Below are positions 49,101 through 60,814 of a stretch of 64,000 bases of DNA, one piece after another. A program made the translations under genes and the position numbers. This DNA is from Hoplostethus atlanticus (lineage: Eukaryota; Chordata; Actinopteri; Trachichthyiformes; Trachichthyidae). The stretch's first letter is position 1; every line of letters begins with the position of its first letter. The DNA lies in the NCBI GenBank assembly GCA_034670405.1, contig JAXDDX010000174.1:558001-622000 (forward strand), read 5' to 3'. The notes under the pieces are model-generated. The model had not been told where the DNA came from. It saw only the letters and a list, made by a program, of their open reading frames with translations, and made no database searches.

Positions 49101-50963
49101 CATCACTTCAAAGTTATTAGCTTTTCAGTTTCACTGTCCCGACTTTAAAAAAGCCAAAAGTTGTCATCTCATCATTGGGCAAACTATTTTCTAGAGTACA
49201 GATTTTAAGAGCTGAATTTGAGTTTATTCACTGTTCAATCTGCAGGGATCAGACAGAATCATCAATGTCACATCGGATGACAACCTCGCAGATTCGGTTC
49301 ACTCTCAACACTTTGCAGGTAAGAGTCTGCTACGAATTCCTCTTTTCAGAGGAAACAAATAGGACACATTCTAAAAAGGTTTCATTAGCACCATGACCCA
49401 TAAGAATAGTAATTGCAGTAAGGATACTGAATCTCTCCCCTCCAGGTTCTGGTGCTTCCACCTACACCCTGGACAGTGGCATTGGTACTTTCCCCCTGCC
49501 TGACTGCAGCAGCGGTGCAGCAGGACGGAGCCTGTCCAAGTTGAGGGCCGGGGCGGAGCACCATGCCTCCGGCTCCCCAGGGAAGGTCGGGCGACAGGGC
49601 CCGCACCCTGGACAGGGAGATAACTTCGCAGGAGGAGTGTTACACGCCGCACAGACAGCTGATTCCCACCATTCAGTATGGCTCCGTGCTGGAGGGGCGG
49701 AGCTCAGCCGCCGTCATCCGTGAAGGTGCCAAGAATCCCAATCGAAACTGTCATACCGACATATAGTAGCAGTTTGAAGTGATCAGGTCATTCCAAACAT
49801 TGTCAGTTAAAAGTCTGTTATCCCAACAAATCCTGCAAACCCCGTCCTGCACTCAGTTGTAAATCAAAGCACGGACTCTAAGGTTCCTAATTATATGAAA
49901 TATGCCATGCTAGCTAACAGGGACACGTGGCTAGTAAGGGGTTTATCATGTTATCATATCATTTAAGGGAACTTTATCACTTGAATCGTTTAATTACTCT
50001 TTCCACATTGAAATAGTAATTTAAGACTAGTGTTCACGGTTTAGGTCCTGATAAAAATAGATTCTTGTTCAAGTTTAATACTGTATGTTTTGCTGATAAT
50101 CAATAAATGGAATTCAAGTCATCTGTATGTTCCCAGACCTGTTTGCGATGGGAGGACAATATGTAAAAGCATGTCTTGAATCAATCCGTTTGTAACATCT
50201 ATTGACAAAGAGGCCCATGGAGCGAACGTGTTCTCCCCCCGCTCCAAGACATGGACCTTCCCCAACCTGAAGACCCCCGCAGGACCCACGGAGGTGTACC
50301 TGGCAGTGGAGGAAGAGGAGGAGGAGGCAGTATCCTACGGATCACCGTTCAGAGGGGTGGGTTGAGTCTTGAGTTTTACTAGGCGGTTTGGCCACATATT
50401 GTGCATAGTTTCTGGGACAATGCTGGACAGGAGCATGCAAAAAGGAATTATCTAGGCCACCACCACCATACTGGAAGTCAGTAGAAGAGCATTTATAGTA
50501 GGGAGACATTTTTGCACTCACATCTTACATAATGTAAAAACACAGCATCACATTCTCCCTTTAGAAATGAATTATTAATCACCTCAATATTAAAGATTCA
50601 CAATTTGGATTTCTGTAACTTTTTTTTTTTTTTACCTGAATGTGTTACATAAAATCAAATATGTGACCTAAAATGTATCCCACCCCTTTGCTTCCATCTA
50701 GAGCGTGAAGCCCAGGCGGTCCCTCTTCCAGCCGTGTGGTTGACCCAGGCAGCCTGCCCGTCCCGGCCCAGTCGGGGCTGAGCCGGAGGGGAAAGACTCG
50801 AACTCCCAGCGTCCCCGAGATGAGCCGGGAGGCCGGCCTAGAGCTGCTCAGGGAGCGGCCGGAGGAAGCCCTCTCCCCTAGCCGCCCTCAGGTCCTAGAG
50901 ACCCCCGAGTCGCTCAGCGATTCTCTTTACGACAGTCTGTCATCCTGCGGCAGCCAAGGATGA
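43110..50963 (+). CDS. nckap5l: nckap5l, NCK-associated protein 5-like (Cep169)
   Basis: Centrosomal, microtubule-plus-end protein. Exons: 43110-43250, 44443-44511, 44695-44733, 44835-44954, 45245-45337, 45630-48648, 48836-48965, 49246-49318, 49446-49725, 50211-50356 and 50702-50963, ~1455 aa. Identifying blocks: AENSALMLANESQREAYERC and DLREECIKLKMLVFDLERQN (N-terminal coiled coil); EALSPFFKKKAHILEVLRKM; an SRIP motif at ~46645 (EB-binding type); KVMKGIEENMLKLQEQ with IASWFGLKKSKLPAL; and the C-terminus ESLSDSLYDSLSSCGSQG. The start may be 43110 or the better-context in-frame ATG at 43119. Four +1 frame breaks are present: the C7 run at 46183-46189, the GT run at 47790-47797, the G4 run at 49550-49553, and 50731-50741. 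Exon lengths exceed the phase expectation by exactly these bases, while all splice sites and flanking peptides are conserved. I judge the gene functional and the sequence slightly wrong. Confidence 0.94.
43369..44190 (-). mobile_element. Degenerate Tc1/mariner-family DNA transposon
   Basis: Lies in the first coding intron of nckap5l. On the minus strand, fragments read like a Tc1-type transposase: GGTTGAGGTTACTGCTGC near the end, and codons for a VMQHNNDLKHKSKSTTEW-like segment (the catalytic D-x-D region) near 43780-43850. The frame is broken and parts are deleted, so the copy is dead. Confidence 0.65.
45870..46031 (+). other. Cys/His-rich segment of Nckap5l
   Basis: Within 54 codons there are ten Cys and eight His (for example HTHCHCSCS and CCLHCKR). 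The pattern suggests metal binding but fits no zinc finger I can name. Confidence 0.6.
46899..46980 (+). repeat. 27-bp minisatellite in the nckap5l giant exon
   Basis: Three tandem in-frame copies encode TAASSSTSC, the last ending in SS. The array sits in a Ser/Pro-rich disordered region. Confidence 0.85.
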
Positions 50964-51248
50964 TACAGCCAGGGATGGGATGGGGGAGGACAGAAAGGAC
51001 TAGAGAGACGAATGCTCTTCTGCTCTAGAGACTCAAGGACACAAAAGAAGCCCTAGCAATGTTGTGAACACCTCTCCTGATTGCTGGCTGTACTGTGATG
51101 CTGCTGACCCGCCACCTATGAGGAACATGGAAAAGAAACTGTGCTCTGTTGACGTCTGTAAGAACATTGTGGTGATGATGCCGTCTCATCATCTTAAACT
51201 CTGTTGCAACTGGAAAGATGGATTGATGGACTTCTCCTCAGGATTTCT

Positions 51249-51254
51249 AATAAA
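51249..51254 (+). terminator. nckap5l polyadenylation signal AATAAA
   Basis: Canonical hexamer 286 bp after the nckap5l stop codon. Confidence 0.65.
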
Positions 51255-52163
51255 CATGAAACCAAAAGCCACCCAAATAATATAGGTTGTTCACTTTCAC
51301 TTTTTCACAATGAAGTTGACTGTGGACACTTAAATTCATGTATACAGGACTACAAAAAAGCATGGCCAAGCTAACGATTATCACACAAATTGTCACTCCT
51401 GATATAAAAATACTTCAGATGAATTTAGCCTCATTCCTGTCTTTTTCTCACCCTGTTAGAGGGTTCTTTATTATGTATTTCATGGAAGCGATGAAGCGCT
51501 GACCAGTCAAATAGCCGACATACTGTACCAATACATCCATTCTATTCTTGACATCAGTTCACAACATAATGTACTGAAAAATAGTATTTCCTTATTGAGC
51601 TCCTTAAAAAAATGAATGTTCATGTCTGTGATTAATTGCTAAACTCATGCATCACCATTTTAATGTATAAACAATTTTATTGATCATGTTGAGATTATTT
51701 CTCTTGCGACCAAGAAAGGTTGTCAGAATATGTCTGTGTTTTAAATCATAATACGTTTAAAGGTAATATATACCAGCAATAATATCATAGAAAAGAGAAA
51801 TGGCTACACTATTCAATGAATATGTATTTCTATTTATTTATTTTGAGTGAAATGTACATCATTTGCAGTCATCTTTTTTTGTAATCTTTCTGTGAAAATT
51901 GCAGTCTCCTTGCTTAGTAGGTTAAGTTCATATCTTGTACGTCAACATCTCTGTTGCTGTCTGTTCCCTAGTTGATAGAGGTCATATGTACCTACTGCCG
52001 GTTTTTTCAACTTTCTAATTAAAATGTTTTGATTTAGTTTGAGTGTTTATCCGTTATGAAAGCACAGTATTTGACTGGCAATTTGCCATTCACACACACA
52101 TTTAATATCCAAGAGTCATTTCTGCATTAGCTGAAATTCGTTTGGTTGATCACGTTCAACAAA
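51255..52163. other. Spacer between the convergent nckap5l and tmbim6 3' ends
   Basis: AT-rich with no coding signal. Further A/T-rich polyadenylation-like words on both strands could extend either 3' UTR into it. Confidence 0.5.
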
Positions 52164-53078
52164 TTTATTTGAGCAAATGTATCAAATCATTAGATTTTCA
52201 ATAGTACATCAATAAAATAAGTTCTTCACAGTATACACTTTCAAAAAATTGTAAGGTTAACATCACAATATTTGGCATACTAATTTCTAGAGTACAGGTA
52301 TTTTAGACCATTTTTTCAAAGACAAATTTACAATGGGAGCAGTCTGATTAGCTTGCCTGTCTTGGCTATCCAGGTTGAAAATATGGACAGATGGCAATGA
52401 CTCTTCCTCCTGCATCAGCCAAAGTCCAATATCCTGACCACCAAGTGGCTTTAAGTCCATCTGAATGAGTTCGAGAAGAGCATGAGTCTGATTAGCATTC
52501 ATGGTGTCAGCATAAGTCGGCTTCACCATTCCTGCTCTCAAAACAACATAATTTTGTGAGAATAAATAATTAACAAGGGAAATCTCTCAAGGGGGATGTG
52601 TTGTGAATATCATGGGACACCGGATCTTGTGACACTCGGATTTGAGGAAAACTATAAACAGGCAAATCAATTAACCAAATTATATAACTTCAAATAAAAC
52701 AAGGATGAGTCTCAGAAGCTCACTGGCCTGCTAAAGGAATTATTTTATGGCACTAAATTACTATAGTATGAAAACCTTAGTAAATGCTGCTCAGCTTCTG
52801 GGAGCCTTTACAGGGCAACACTCCCCTCTATAGGCCAAGCATGGTCACTGCAGCATTAGTCTATTTTCCATTCACAGCCAAGATAGGACTAGCATTAGTT
52901 TACCATAAACTTACATTCAACCCTTATTGTAAGTTAAAAATCAAAGAAACTTCAATAATATAAGACCACATAGGAGTTAATCCAAGAAATGAAGACAAAG
53001 TGAAAGCACCAACAGCGCTGCGAATTGTGCCTTGTCCATAGATTGTTTTTAATTTCCAACTCCTCAAATGCTCTTCCT
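52164..53078 (-). other. tmbim6 3' untranslated region
   Basis: Runs from the stop codon to an AATAAA on the minus strand (TTTATT at 52164-52169). It contains an 84-codon open frame at 52541-52287 of unknown meaning. Confidence 0.5.
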
Positions 53079-55030
53079 CTACTTCTTCTCTTTCTTCTTG
53101 TCCTGAAAAAGGGGCAAAAAATGATTAGTTTCGTAAGACCAATATCTTTGCTTCCACGTATAGATTAGGTTATATCCCCCAAACAAGATCAGAAACAGCA
53201 TTTAATCTGTTGTTGATATAAGTACAAAAGGCATTAACTTTCAAAAGATGAGGATTATAAAATAAGCCCAGTACCTTCTCGTTCATGGCAAGGATGACCA
53301 TGAGTTTCCTGAAGATGGTGACAAAATCAAGGAAAAGGTCCACGCAGTGCCTTTAAAAAAAATTAACAAACATATATGAAGACTTTTCAAAATCTATATA
53401 TGTATTTTGGTGAAAAGGGACTTAATTGATGTAGAATTGGATGACATTTGGTTATCAGAAGGCGTGAGCAAGCAGATAAGGGTTGACATGGAGCAGGTAC
53501 GGCCTCTTATGATACAAGTCCTCACCAGATATAGTCCTTGTCTCCGTTCTCTGCTTTCTCGATGATGAGCTGAGTGTCGAACAGGACAAACCCGCACATG
53601 ATGATCAGCCCGAGGTACATGTGAGCCTGTTGGAGCAGAGAAAAGACACAAAGAGGTGATTTACACGCCCATCTTCAGACTCTCGCAGGTCGACGTGTCA
53701 CTGTCAAGTCCAAAGACTGATACAAATTCCAGTGAGGAATGGCGGCGCTCGGTTGAGCTACCTTGAACAGCATCACAGATCCAAAGAACATGTTCATCAC
53801 GGACATCAGGAACAGGATGGACAGACCAGACATCAGAGTGCCTGAGGAGAAAAACAAAGTAATTCATTTTCATAATAAGGGATAGGCATACGCAAAGTAT
53901 ATGACAATTTAAAAAAGAAAATTCAACCTTCTATAGTAAAGCTGGTCTAGTTGAGCACTTCAGGAGACCCTTTGTGTCCAATTGCTTACATAAGGTAACA
54001 TCAGTATGAGTGACAAAAATGATATTAATTAAAAGTATGTTCTGTTTGTGCTGTATTTTATGGAAGGCTTTCCTTTTGAATAGAATACAATAGATGTGTC
54101 TTATACCAAGTTACGGATCATAACATTAATAAGATTGAATCCCAGGTTGAAGCCTGTACCTCCCAGGAAGAGGTAGCTCCGGCGCTTGGCGTAGAGGGCG
54201 CTGAGAGTGAAGCAAATGAAGATCATGGAGGTTCCCAGGAAAGCCGTCACAATGATGCTGCGGAGAAAACAAAAAGAAAGCACACCAGTCAGGGTTGTCA
54301 ATAATCACACTATTATATAGAATAGATATACACTACTTAGACCTACTGTCAAGGTGGCTACATTTGAGAATTAGCTTTAATGGCTTTATAGCTGTGTAGA
54401 GTTCAGTCCCAAGTCACCATTTTAATGTTACACTTCTTCTGTTGACTAGATTGGCAACTAAACCCACTCCCTGGAATGATACATTTTACAAAGCTAATAA
54501 AGGGACACCGCCAAAAGACAAATACGCTGGGCCTCAAGTCCAAGGCCATTGGTGTTCAGCAAGCCTATGCATCTGAAATTTAACATTTCTGGCCTACACA
54601 TGAAAAATAAAAGAATCCCTCCTCATTAGCTAGATTATTATGCTGTTGTATTTCAGTCAGATAGTTACTGCTCATGCAGATGTTGGAGAAGTGTTTCACA
54701 TACCTCGGATTGATAGCGATGACAAAGTCCATCGCAGGGCCGAGGCCAACGCCTGGTGAGGCAGGGAGGGGAACACTGGTTAGACACTTATGTCATCTTT
54801 ATTTAACAAACACTGGCTAAGTTCACAGTCTCACCAACATTGCTACAACATTACTATTTGTGATATCCAAGTACTCAAATCATGATCTCACACATGTAAA
54901 TATCACATCCCTGTAGCAACGATGAGATCATTTGACTGAACCATCTTGTTAAGATTAAACTTTATTGTCATTGCACAGAGTACAAGTACTGAGACAACGA
55001 AATGCATTTTTCACACACCCCGGACTAGAT

Positions 55031-55064
<34 letters not shown>

Positions 55065-56781
55065 CACCCCACACACATGCAGCTCAGGTCAGAGGACAGA
55101 GTGCAGGAGCAGCCAGAGTGGCGCACCTGGAGCAGTTTTTGGGGTTAAGTGCCTTGCTCAAGGGCACTTCGGCAGTGTTGATGGGCACCGTAGCTATGAC
55201 ACCAGTCATTTTCCAATCACCAGCTGCCTGCCCTTTTTCATATCATAGTTGGGATACAGCAATGTTATCCAGGATAATAAGGCGACTACACACCTTATCC
55301 TGTTTGCTGCTGGTTTTGTATTCACTGCCAGCTTGGTCTCCATGGAAGTATTCAGAACATTAATGTGCACAGGGATATTTGAGATCCAAAAGATGAAGAC
55401 GCAAACAAGAGCTGATTCTGAACCTAAACATCAGTTTACCTGTGAAGAAGGCAAAGCCTGCGAGGATGGCCAGTCTCTTCTTCTCCGTCTCAGAGTTGTG
55501 TGGAGTCATGGCAAGCCAGAACATCATGCCCAGGGAACCCAGCAGGGACAGCACACCTCCCTGAGAACCAGAGTAGAGGGAACTTAGGGCAGCACAATTA
55601 CGGGTCACATCCTGAACCCAATTATGCTACTAAATATTGTAATTGTGATTTATCTGTCCCAATTTGGGAGCAAAATTATTTTATTTCACTTATTGCATCA
55701 TAAATTAAGATAATGACCATTTGGAACTTTTTCCTCCACTTCTTCTGAAATGGTGCAGGATCTATTTCTCACAGTGAATCAACATGACTTGTTTTAATCT
55801 TACTGTGATCATTATTCACATAATGGACCTATACTTTATCCTAGGGTGTTTGCTATAATTTCACTGCAGCCTGTAGTGGCCTGATGGATAGTTAGACCCA
55901 CTATAAAATGTTCCCATCATAGACATTTGTGTAGCAGGGAGAAGAAATAATTCACAGTGGATTCTGTGATGATTGTTGGGCTGATCAGCTGGAGCAGCAA
56001 AAACCCAAGATTGTACTTGTTTAATACCACCTTAGTTATAAGAAAATGCTTACTAACATGACGATACATGTTTTACTAGTAATATATATATTTTTATATA
56101 TATATATATATTTTTCACATCTTTGCTATGGTCATGCATACTTTAGTCAGATGAAATGGATGTGGATAAATGTGATTAAGCTGCAGTGTGTAGTCACCAA
56201 GCTCATTGTGACTAACCAAGGAATGTAAACGTAACAGAAGAGCTTGAGTTGATGCAGCTGGGCTTCTAAATGAAACTATTTTTAAAAAAAAATCGAAATA
56301 TTGCAGAATTATGCAATTGCCAATTGTGGAAACTGACTGATATATATGTATATACAGAATCAACTGTGTGGCCCTGAGGAAATGCACTAAAGAGGGTAGG
56401 ATATTTCTTGGCAATAAAAAGTATTATCAAATTGTATATGTAGTCTCCATTTCAGTATCCACGTGTATAGCTTGTGAAGAATCAACCAGGACAGTAAAGG
56501 TTATGTTACCTGAAAGAGGCGGGTGACAACATGGACGTAGGAGCCAGCTGCAGCCACAAACATACACAAGGCCAAGCTGGAGTACACATTCTTCAGGTGC
56601 ACCTGGGTGGAATGGGGGCTGGAAAAAAGATCACCATAAACAGCTTGGAGGCAATGGAAACTGATTAGTTGATACAGGCCTCAACTGACATGGGGTAACG
56701 TTACATATTAAACTAGTGCTTGCTTACGTACATTTGGGAGAACTTGAAGAGAGCATCAAAATTGATGTTGCGGTCAAACAT
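53079..56781 (-). CDS. tmbim6: tmbim6, Bax inhibitor-1
   Basis: ER multi-pass membrane protein that dampens ER-stress apoptosis and leaks ER calcium. Exons: 56781-56732, 56618-56510, 55560-55440, 54752-54704, 54257-54160, 53841-53762, 53626-53526, 53350-53275 and 53102-53079; all phases match, 235 aa (human 237). Blocks: [73 protein letters not shown]; the conserved Asp in CVDLFLDF; and a basic tail DKKKEKK. Each middle exon encodes one or two hydrophobic membrane segments. A non-coding first exon ends at 57509. Confidence 0.97.
54950..55250 (-). mobile_element. Interspersed retroelement fragment with (CA)n
   Basis: TTTATTGTCATTGCACAGAG and ACAACGAAATGC, followed by a (CA)n/(TA)n tract (~55030-55064) and GTTAAGTGCCTTGCTCAAGG. 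These are words common in a teleost interspersed repeat. It lies in a tmbim6 intron; the family was not resolved. Confidence 0.5.
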
Positions 56782-57119
56782 GTTGGGTGAGCTCTGCGCA
56801 GATCTTTGTTTCAACGTTACCTTCTCTGAAAAACATTAAGTAAGGAGAATCATTATCAGCTCCATTGTTAAGTTCAGGATAAAGACTATTCTGCGGCCAG
56901 AGTCTACAAACACTTCATCACAGTTGTTATCGGAACAGTAATTACTCATTAGCTAGGTAACATGCGCAACCATTCTTTGAGAGCTATATCTCCACTAATG
57001 GATAACACACTCAAGTCACAGGCCAGACGGGGATAGAAGTGCGTAGTTAGGTGAGTTTATAATGTTGCACAACGGGCTAAAATAACGTCACGCGTTGAGT
57101 GCATTTACCAGTACACCGT

Positions 57120-57380
57120 CACTGCTAGCAAGCTAACAGGCTTGCTTGTAACCTACTTTACCAACTACAATGTTCAACGAAATCAAACGTAATGCATTGA
57201 AGTAGTCATAGACCAGAAATAGGTTACGGATAGTCGAGCAACGTTTAGACAGCTGAAAGAAACTGACGGCAAACTGAAACCGTGTCTGACGCATGAGATC
57301 GACCGATAGCTAGCGCTAGCTAATGCTGCTAGCTAGTAGGAGAACGTTAACTACCGAGCAAGCTGGCTAGCTGACGTTTT
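57120..57380. promoter_or_regulatory. GCTA-rich clusters in tmbim6 intron 1
   Basis: GCTAGCAAGCTAAC near 57125, and GATAGCTAGCGCTAGCTAAT, GCTGCTAGCTAG, AACGTTAAC and TGGCTAGCTG at 57305-57375. They lie just downstream (gene sense) of the first exon. Confidence 0.5.
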
Positions 57381-57508
57381 CTAATCAGTCAACACAATTC
57401 GACATATCGTTCCTTCGTCGACAAACGACACTGTCTTACAAATGCCTGAAATACAGCACACGGAGGGTATAACACACAAAACATTGACAGAACGTACTGG
57501 GCACTCAC

Positions 57509-57570
57509 TCGCCTCTCCTCCTCGTTCTGATTCCCTTTCTTTTTCCTGCTTACTGGTATGTTTTGTTTGC
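57509..57570 (-). other. Putative non-coding first exon of tmbim6
   Basis: Ends with a GTGAGT donor at 57508 in gene sense. The next exon begins at 56825 after TTTTTCAG and contains the ATG. The 5' limit is approximate. Confidence 0.55.
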
Positions 57571-57599
57571 AAAACTACGTGTCAGTCAGGACCTAGCAA

Positions 57600-59057
57600 A
57601 ATGATGATGTCACTACGGCAACGCCCATAAAAATGTAGTCCTAATCCTGCAGAACCGACAAGCTATTGATCCGGCGATGACGCCTGATAATAAAATCATA
57701 TAAATTGTGTGTTTTCTAGTTCTGGTCTTTTTAAACTAATTTCACTATTCTTCATTGTAAGTAGGGACTCCGACAAAGCGTATAATCTAAATAGAAGTGG
57801 CACTTCCTGGTGTGTCACCGTAATCTCCCCGGTACACCTAAAATGGCCGCTATAGAAATTCTGATGTTATGGGTGTGAATGTTGTTTCATGGAGGCATGT
57901 CCGGCACCATGTTTTAGAGACTACACTACCACACACCGTTAAGAGCGACGCCGCGGTTCCTTTGTTAGTTAGCGGCTGCAAAGTTTACGTTTTGGCTACG
58001 ACTTTCCTCGCAGACGCCACGAAACCGAGACTGCTTAGTTCACGATACGTGGCTCTAAAAATAAACTGAAATAAACACCAGAGTGATGCAAAGTGAACCG
58101 CGGGAGTGCAACGTCAGATGCAGCTCGTTAAAAGATGTCAGTCAAAAGTGTTGTGGCAAGGTGCAGGTGGAGGGAGCCGTTTAGGCACATTGTTTAACAC
58201 CTCAGAAGTAATTTTCACCTCATTTCACTGCTAACCTGCAGGGAATAACACATTTTGCATCAATTTAAGAAGATGTTCTGAGATAACGTTGTTTCTACAT
58301 ATACACAAATACACTCAAATGTATCTGTTCGTGTAGATGAGTATTTTGCGTGGTCAGAAATGTTGGATATAAACGCATTTTCAAAACTGCATAGGAAGAA
58401 ATGTATTTCCAGTTTCCAAAATATATTTCTAATGAATGTCATTTACATGTACAAGTATATTTATGGCCCTTTTTCTCAGATTTTCTAAACATAATCTGAA
58501 GTTTCTGCTAAATGTTTTTTTAATATATTGGAACCCTAATAATATTGACCATTTGGTGTAGGTGTTGGCTTAAATATTACTTTAAACCCATAATTATTAT
58601 TTACAGCATTAATAAGTGGAAAGCAAACCATACCATGTAAACTGAAGGCCAACTTTTTACCAGCCAGCTCTCTGGTGAATTGTTTAGTGCCGTTTTGAAA
58701 CTGCAGAGCTCATTTAAGACTTCTGATTTATTTCACTGCAGCAAAAAGTTATGGCCTACTGTAAAATTTAGTAGAAAGTGAGGAGAACAAACGCTTGGTG
58801 TCTGTCAGTGTAGAGTATGAAAGCAAGAAAGCTGATTTACTATCAAAATAAAAGGCAGCGTTTGGCTCCAAATGTCAGTGGCTGCTGTTTAATATTGCAC
58901 TGTTTATACATTGAACAAGGACAACATTATGGAGACACAAAGTACCCATTCTATACATTCATGTTCTGTCTCAGATTGTTTTTCACCTTGTTTACCTCTA
59001 CTCATTATGGTATCCCTTTAGGAAAAAACAACAATGACAGTAAATTATAATCATTTC
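57600..59057. other. Spacer between tmbim6 promoter and ctdsp2 3' end
   Basis: GC-richer promoter-like DNA to about 58060, then AT-rich sequence. No conserved gene was recognised. Confidence 0.5.
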
Positions 59058-60814
59058 TTTATTTTAGCACCTTCTCACTTGGAAAGGATTTTGGTCTGAT
59101 CGTATAGACAAATTAGTTTATTTATTCTGATAAACACTAAGCAGACAAATCATCACCGTCTCAACAAATACTTTTGGTCATTCGTAAGATCTGGTAATTT
59201 TTAATTTTCATATTGTAGTGGTCAACATGCAGGCAATAATTGCATCAAACATTAAACATCAGAGAATGCTGATTCTGCCCAAGAACCAAACCGGCTCAAT
59301 CTGTTTTTTTGTAATAAAATTCTGATGAAAATAGATGACTGTGGTTTTCTTGCATGACTGAATGCATCTTGGATTTAGGTCTATGTGTTAACTGATTTTA
59401 TCTAACTCCTTAAGTTTTTAAATTGTCTATGAACTTTGACAGCAAAATGTATGTCTTTCTTAACAGCTGGTACTATTGATATAAATTACTGGAAGGCACA
59501 AACAAAACTAGATGGTTAGTTAAACACCAGACCAGCAACAAAGGAGGAAAATAGACTACAATCCCAAATGTTCAGCAGTAAGAGGTGCTGGGCAATATAG
59601 TTATTGGCCAATAAATACAGAAAAACACTCAGACAATAAAAAATATTCATCAAATCTGATGATATTTTCAAGTGTTGCACTGCAAGTACCACAGCCACAT
59701 GGCATTACACTTGATCTCGACAGTGTTTTCTCACGCTCAGCATGACACATCAGAGTAGGCCTGCAAATCTCTGTTTAGGCAGAACGCTATTCTCTGTCCG
59801 AATTTCAAAGGCACAGTTTTCACTTTTAGCACTGTCAATATAAAACAAGTGCAAGTTTTATCATTTAGCAATGCAATAAAAACATCAGGACAAACTAATT
59901 TTTAGACTTGATCTTGACTGAGAAGTGTGGCATGTATGGCCATCCTATGTGCCACCAACGTATTCCAGTGTGTCTGCTTTCAGATGACTGGAGGAATTCG
60001 AAAGGGAAGGATTGAGCCCCTTTACTTCACCCCTAGCCAATATAATCAAATACCAAGCTGGCCACTTATAATGGTACTGTATGCTGCATGTTTTATAGAA
60101 AAGATTATCTTTATAGTACAGTACAAAGAAGTAAAATACACTTTGTTTTGTTGCTCATTTACAGTTAAATAAGGCTAATGTTTCCATCTGTTGAATGCAA
60201 TTACTGACTGGCTACATAAGAGGTACTGTCCACGTAGTTATTGGGTTGCATAGAAGAACCATGTTTACTGTTTAAAAATAGATTTCTTTATAAAACAAAC
60301 TAGAAAAAGAGCCATTTTTATAAAACCTGTTGGAAATTAAAAAAGTGAGCTGATGTTTTTTGTTGTTCCTTAAAGGCACAATAATATAACAATGTCCCAA
60401 AGTCAAGTCAGGGCAGGCAGGCTTCTGCTTTGGCAAAAGAACCACTTTGATATTCATATTCACTGGAGTGATTGTTACTGGACTGCTTTGGTTGTTGTTT
60501 CCCACTTTTTCTAATAGTGCTTTCAAACAGTGGTTGCCAATTTTCTCAGCACGGATGTTCGGAGGAAAGTTCTCAGATGGCAGTCTACGTTTTAAATTGA
60601 ACACCGCAAGTACGTTTTCCAGACATGGAATCTCTATAACCCTAGACTGATACAATGTTCTTAATAAAAATGTAATGTAGAGGCTAGGAAAACAGCTCTA
60701 AGTCTGGAAAATCAACCCGGGTATTTATTTTCTACATATGGGATTATTGTAGTTTATGAGGTTTCTAGCTGGAGCTCTAAAAAGAGCTCAGCAGGTCCCT
60801 CCTAAATTAGAGAG
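59058..60814 (-). other. Putative long ctdsp2 3' UTR
   Basis: Downstream of the ctdsp2 stop in gene sense, with possible AATAAA signals at ~60722 (proximal) and 59058 (distal). It holds two miR-26 seed matches (gene sense): ACTTGAA at 59667-59673 and ACTTGA at 60403-60408. The true end is unknown. Confidence 0.4.

Noticed and set aside
60272-60655. 127-codon minus-strand frame downstream of ctdsp2
   Set aside because: Lies in the presumed 3' UTR, no family recognised; most likely chance, though its length is above typical.
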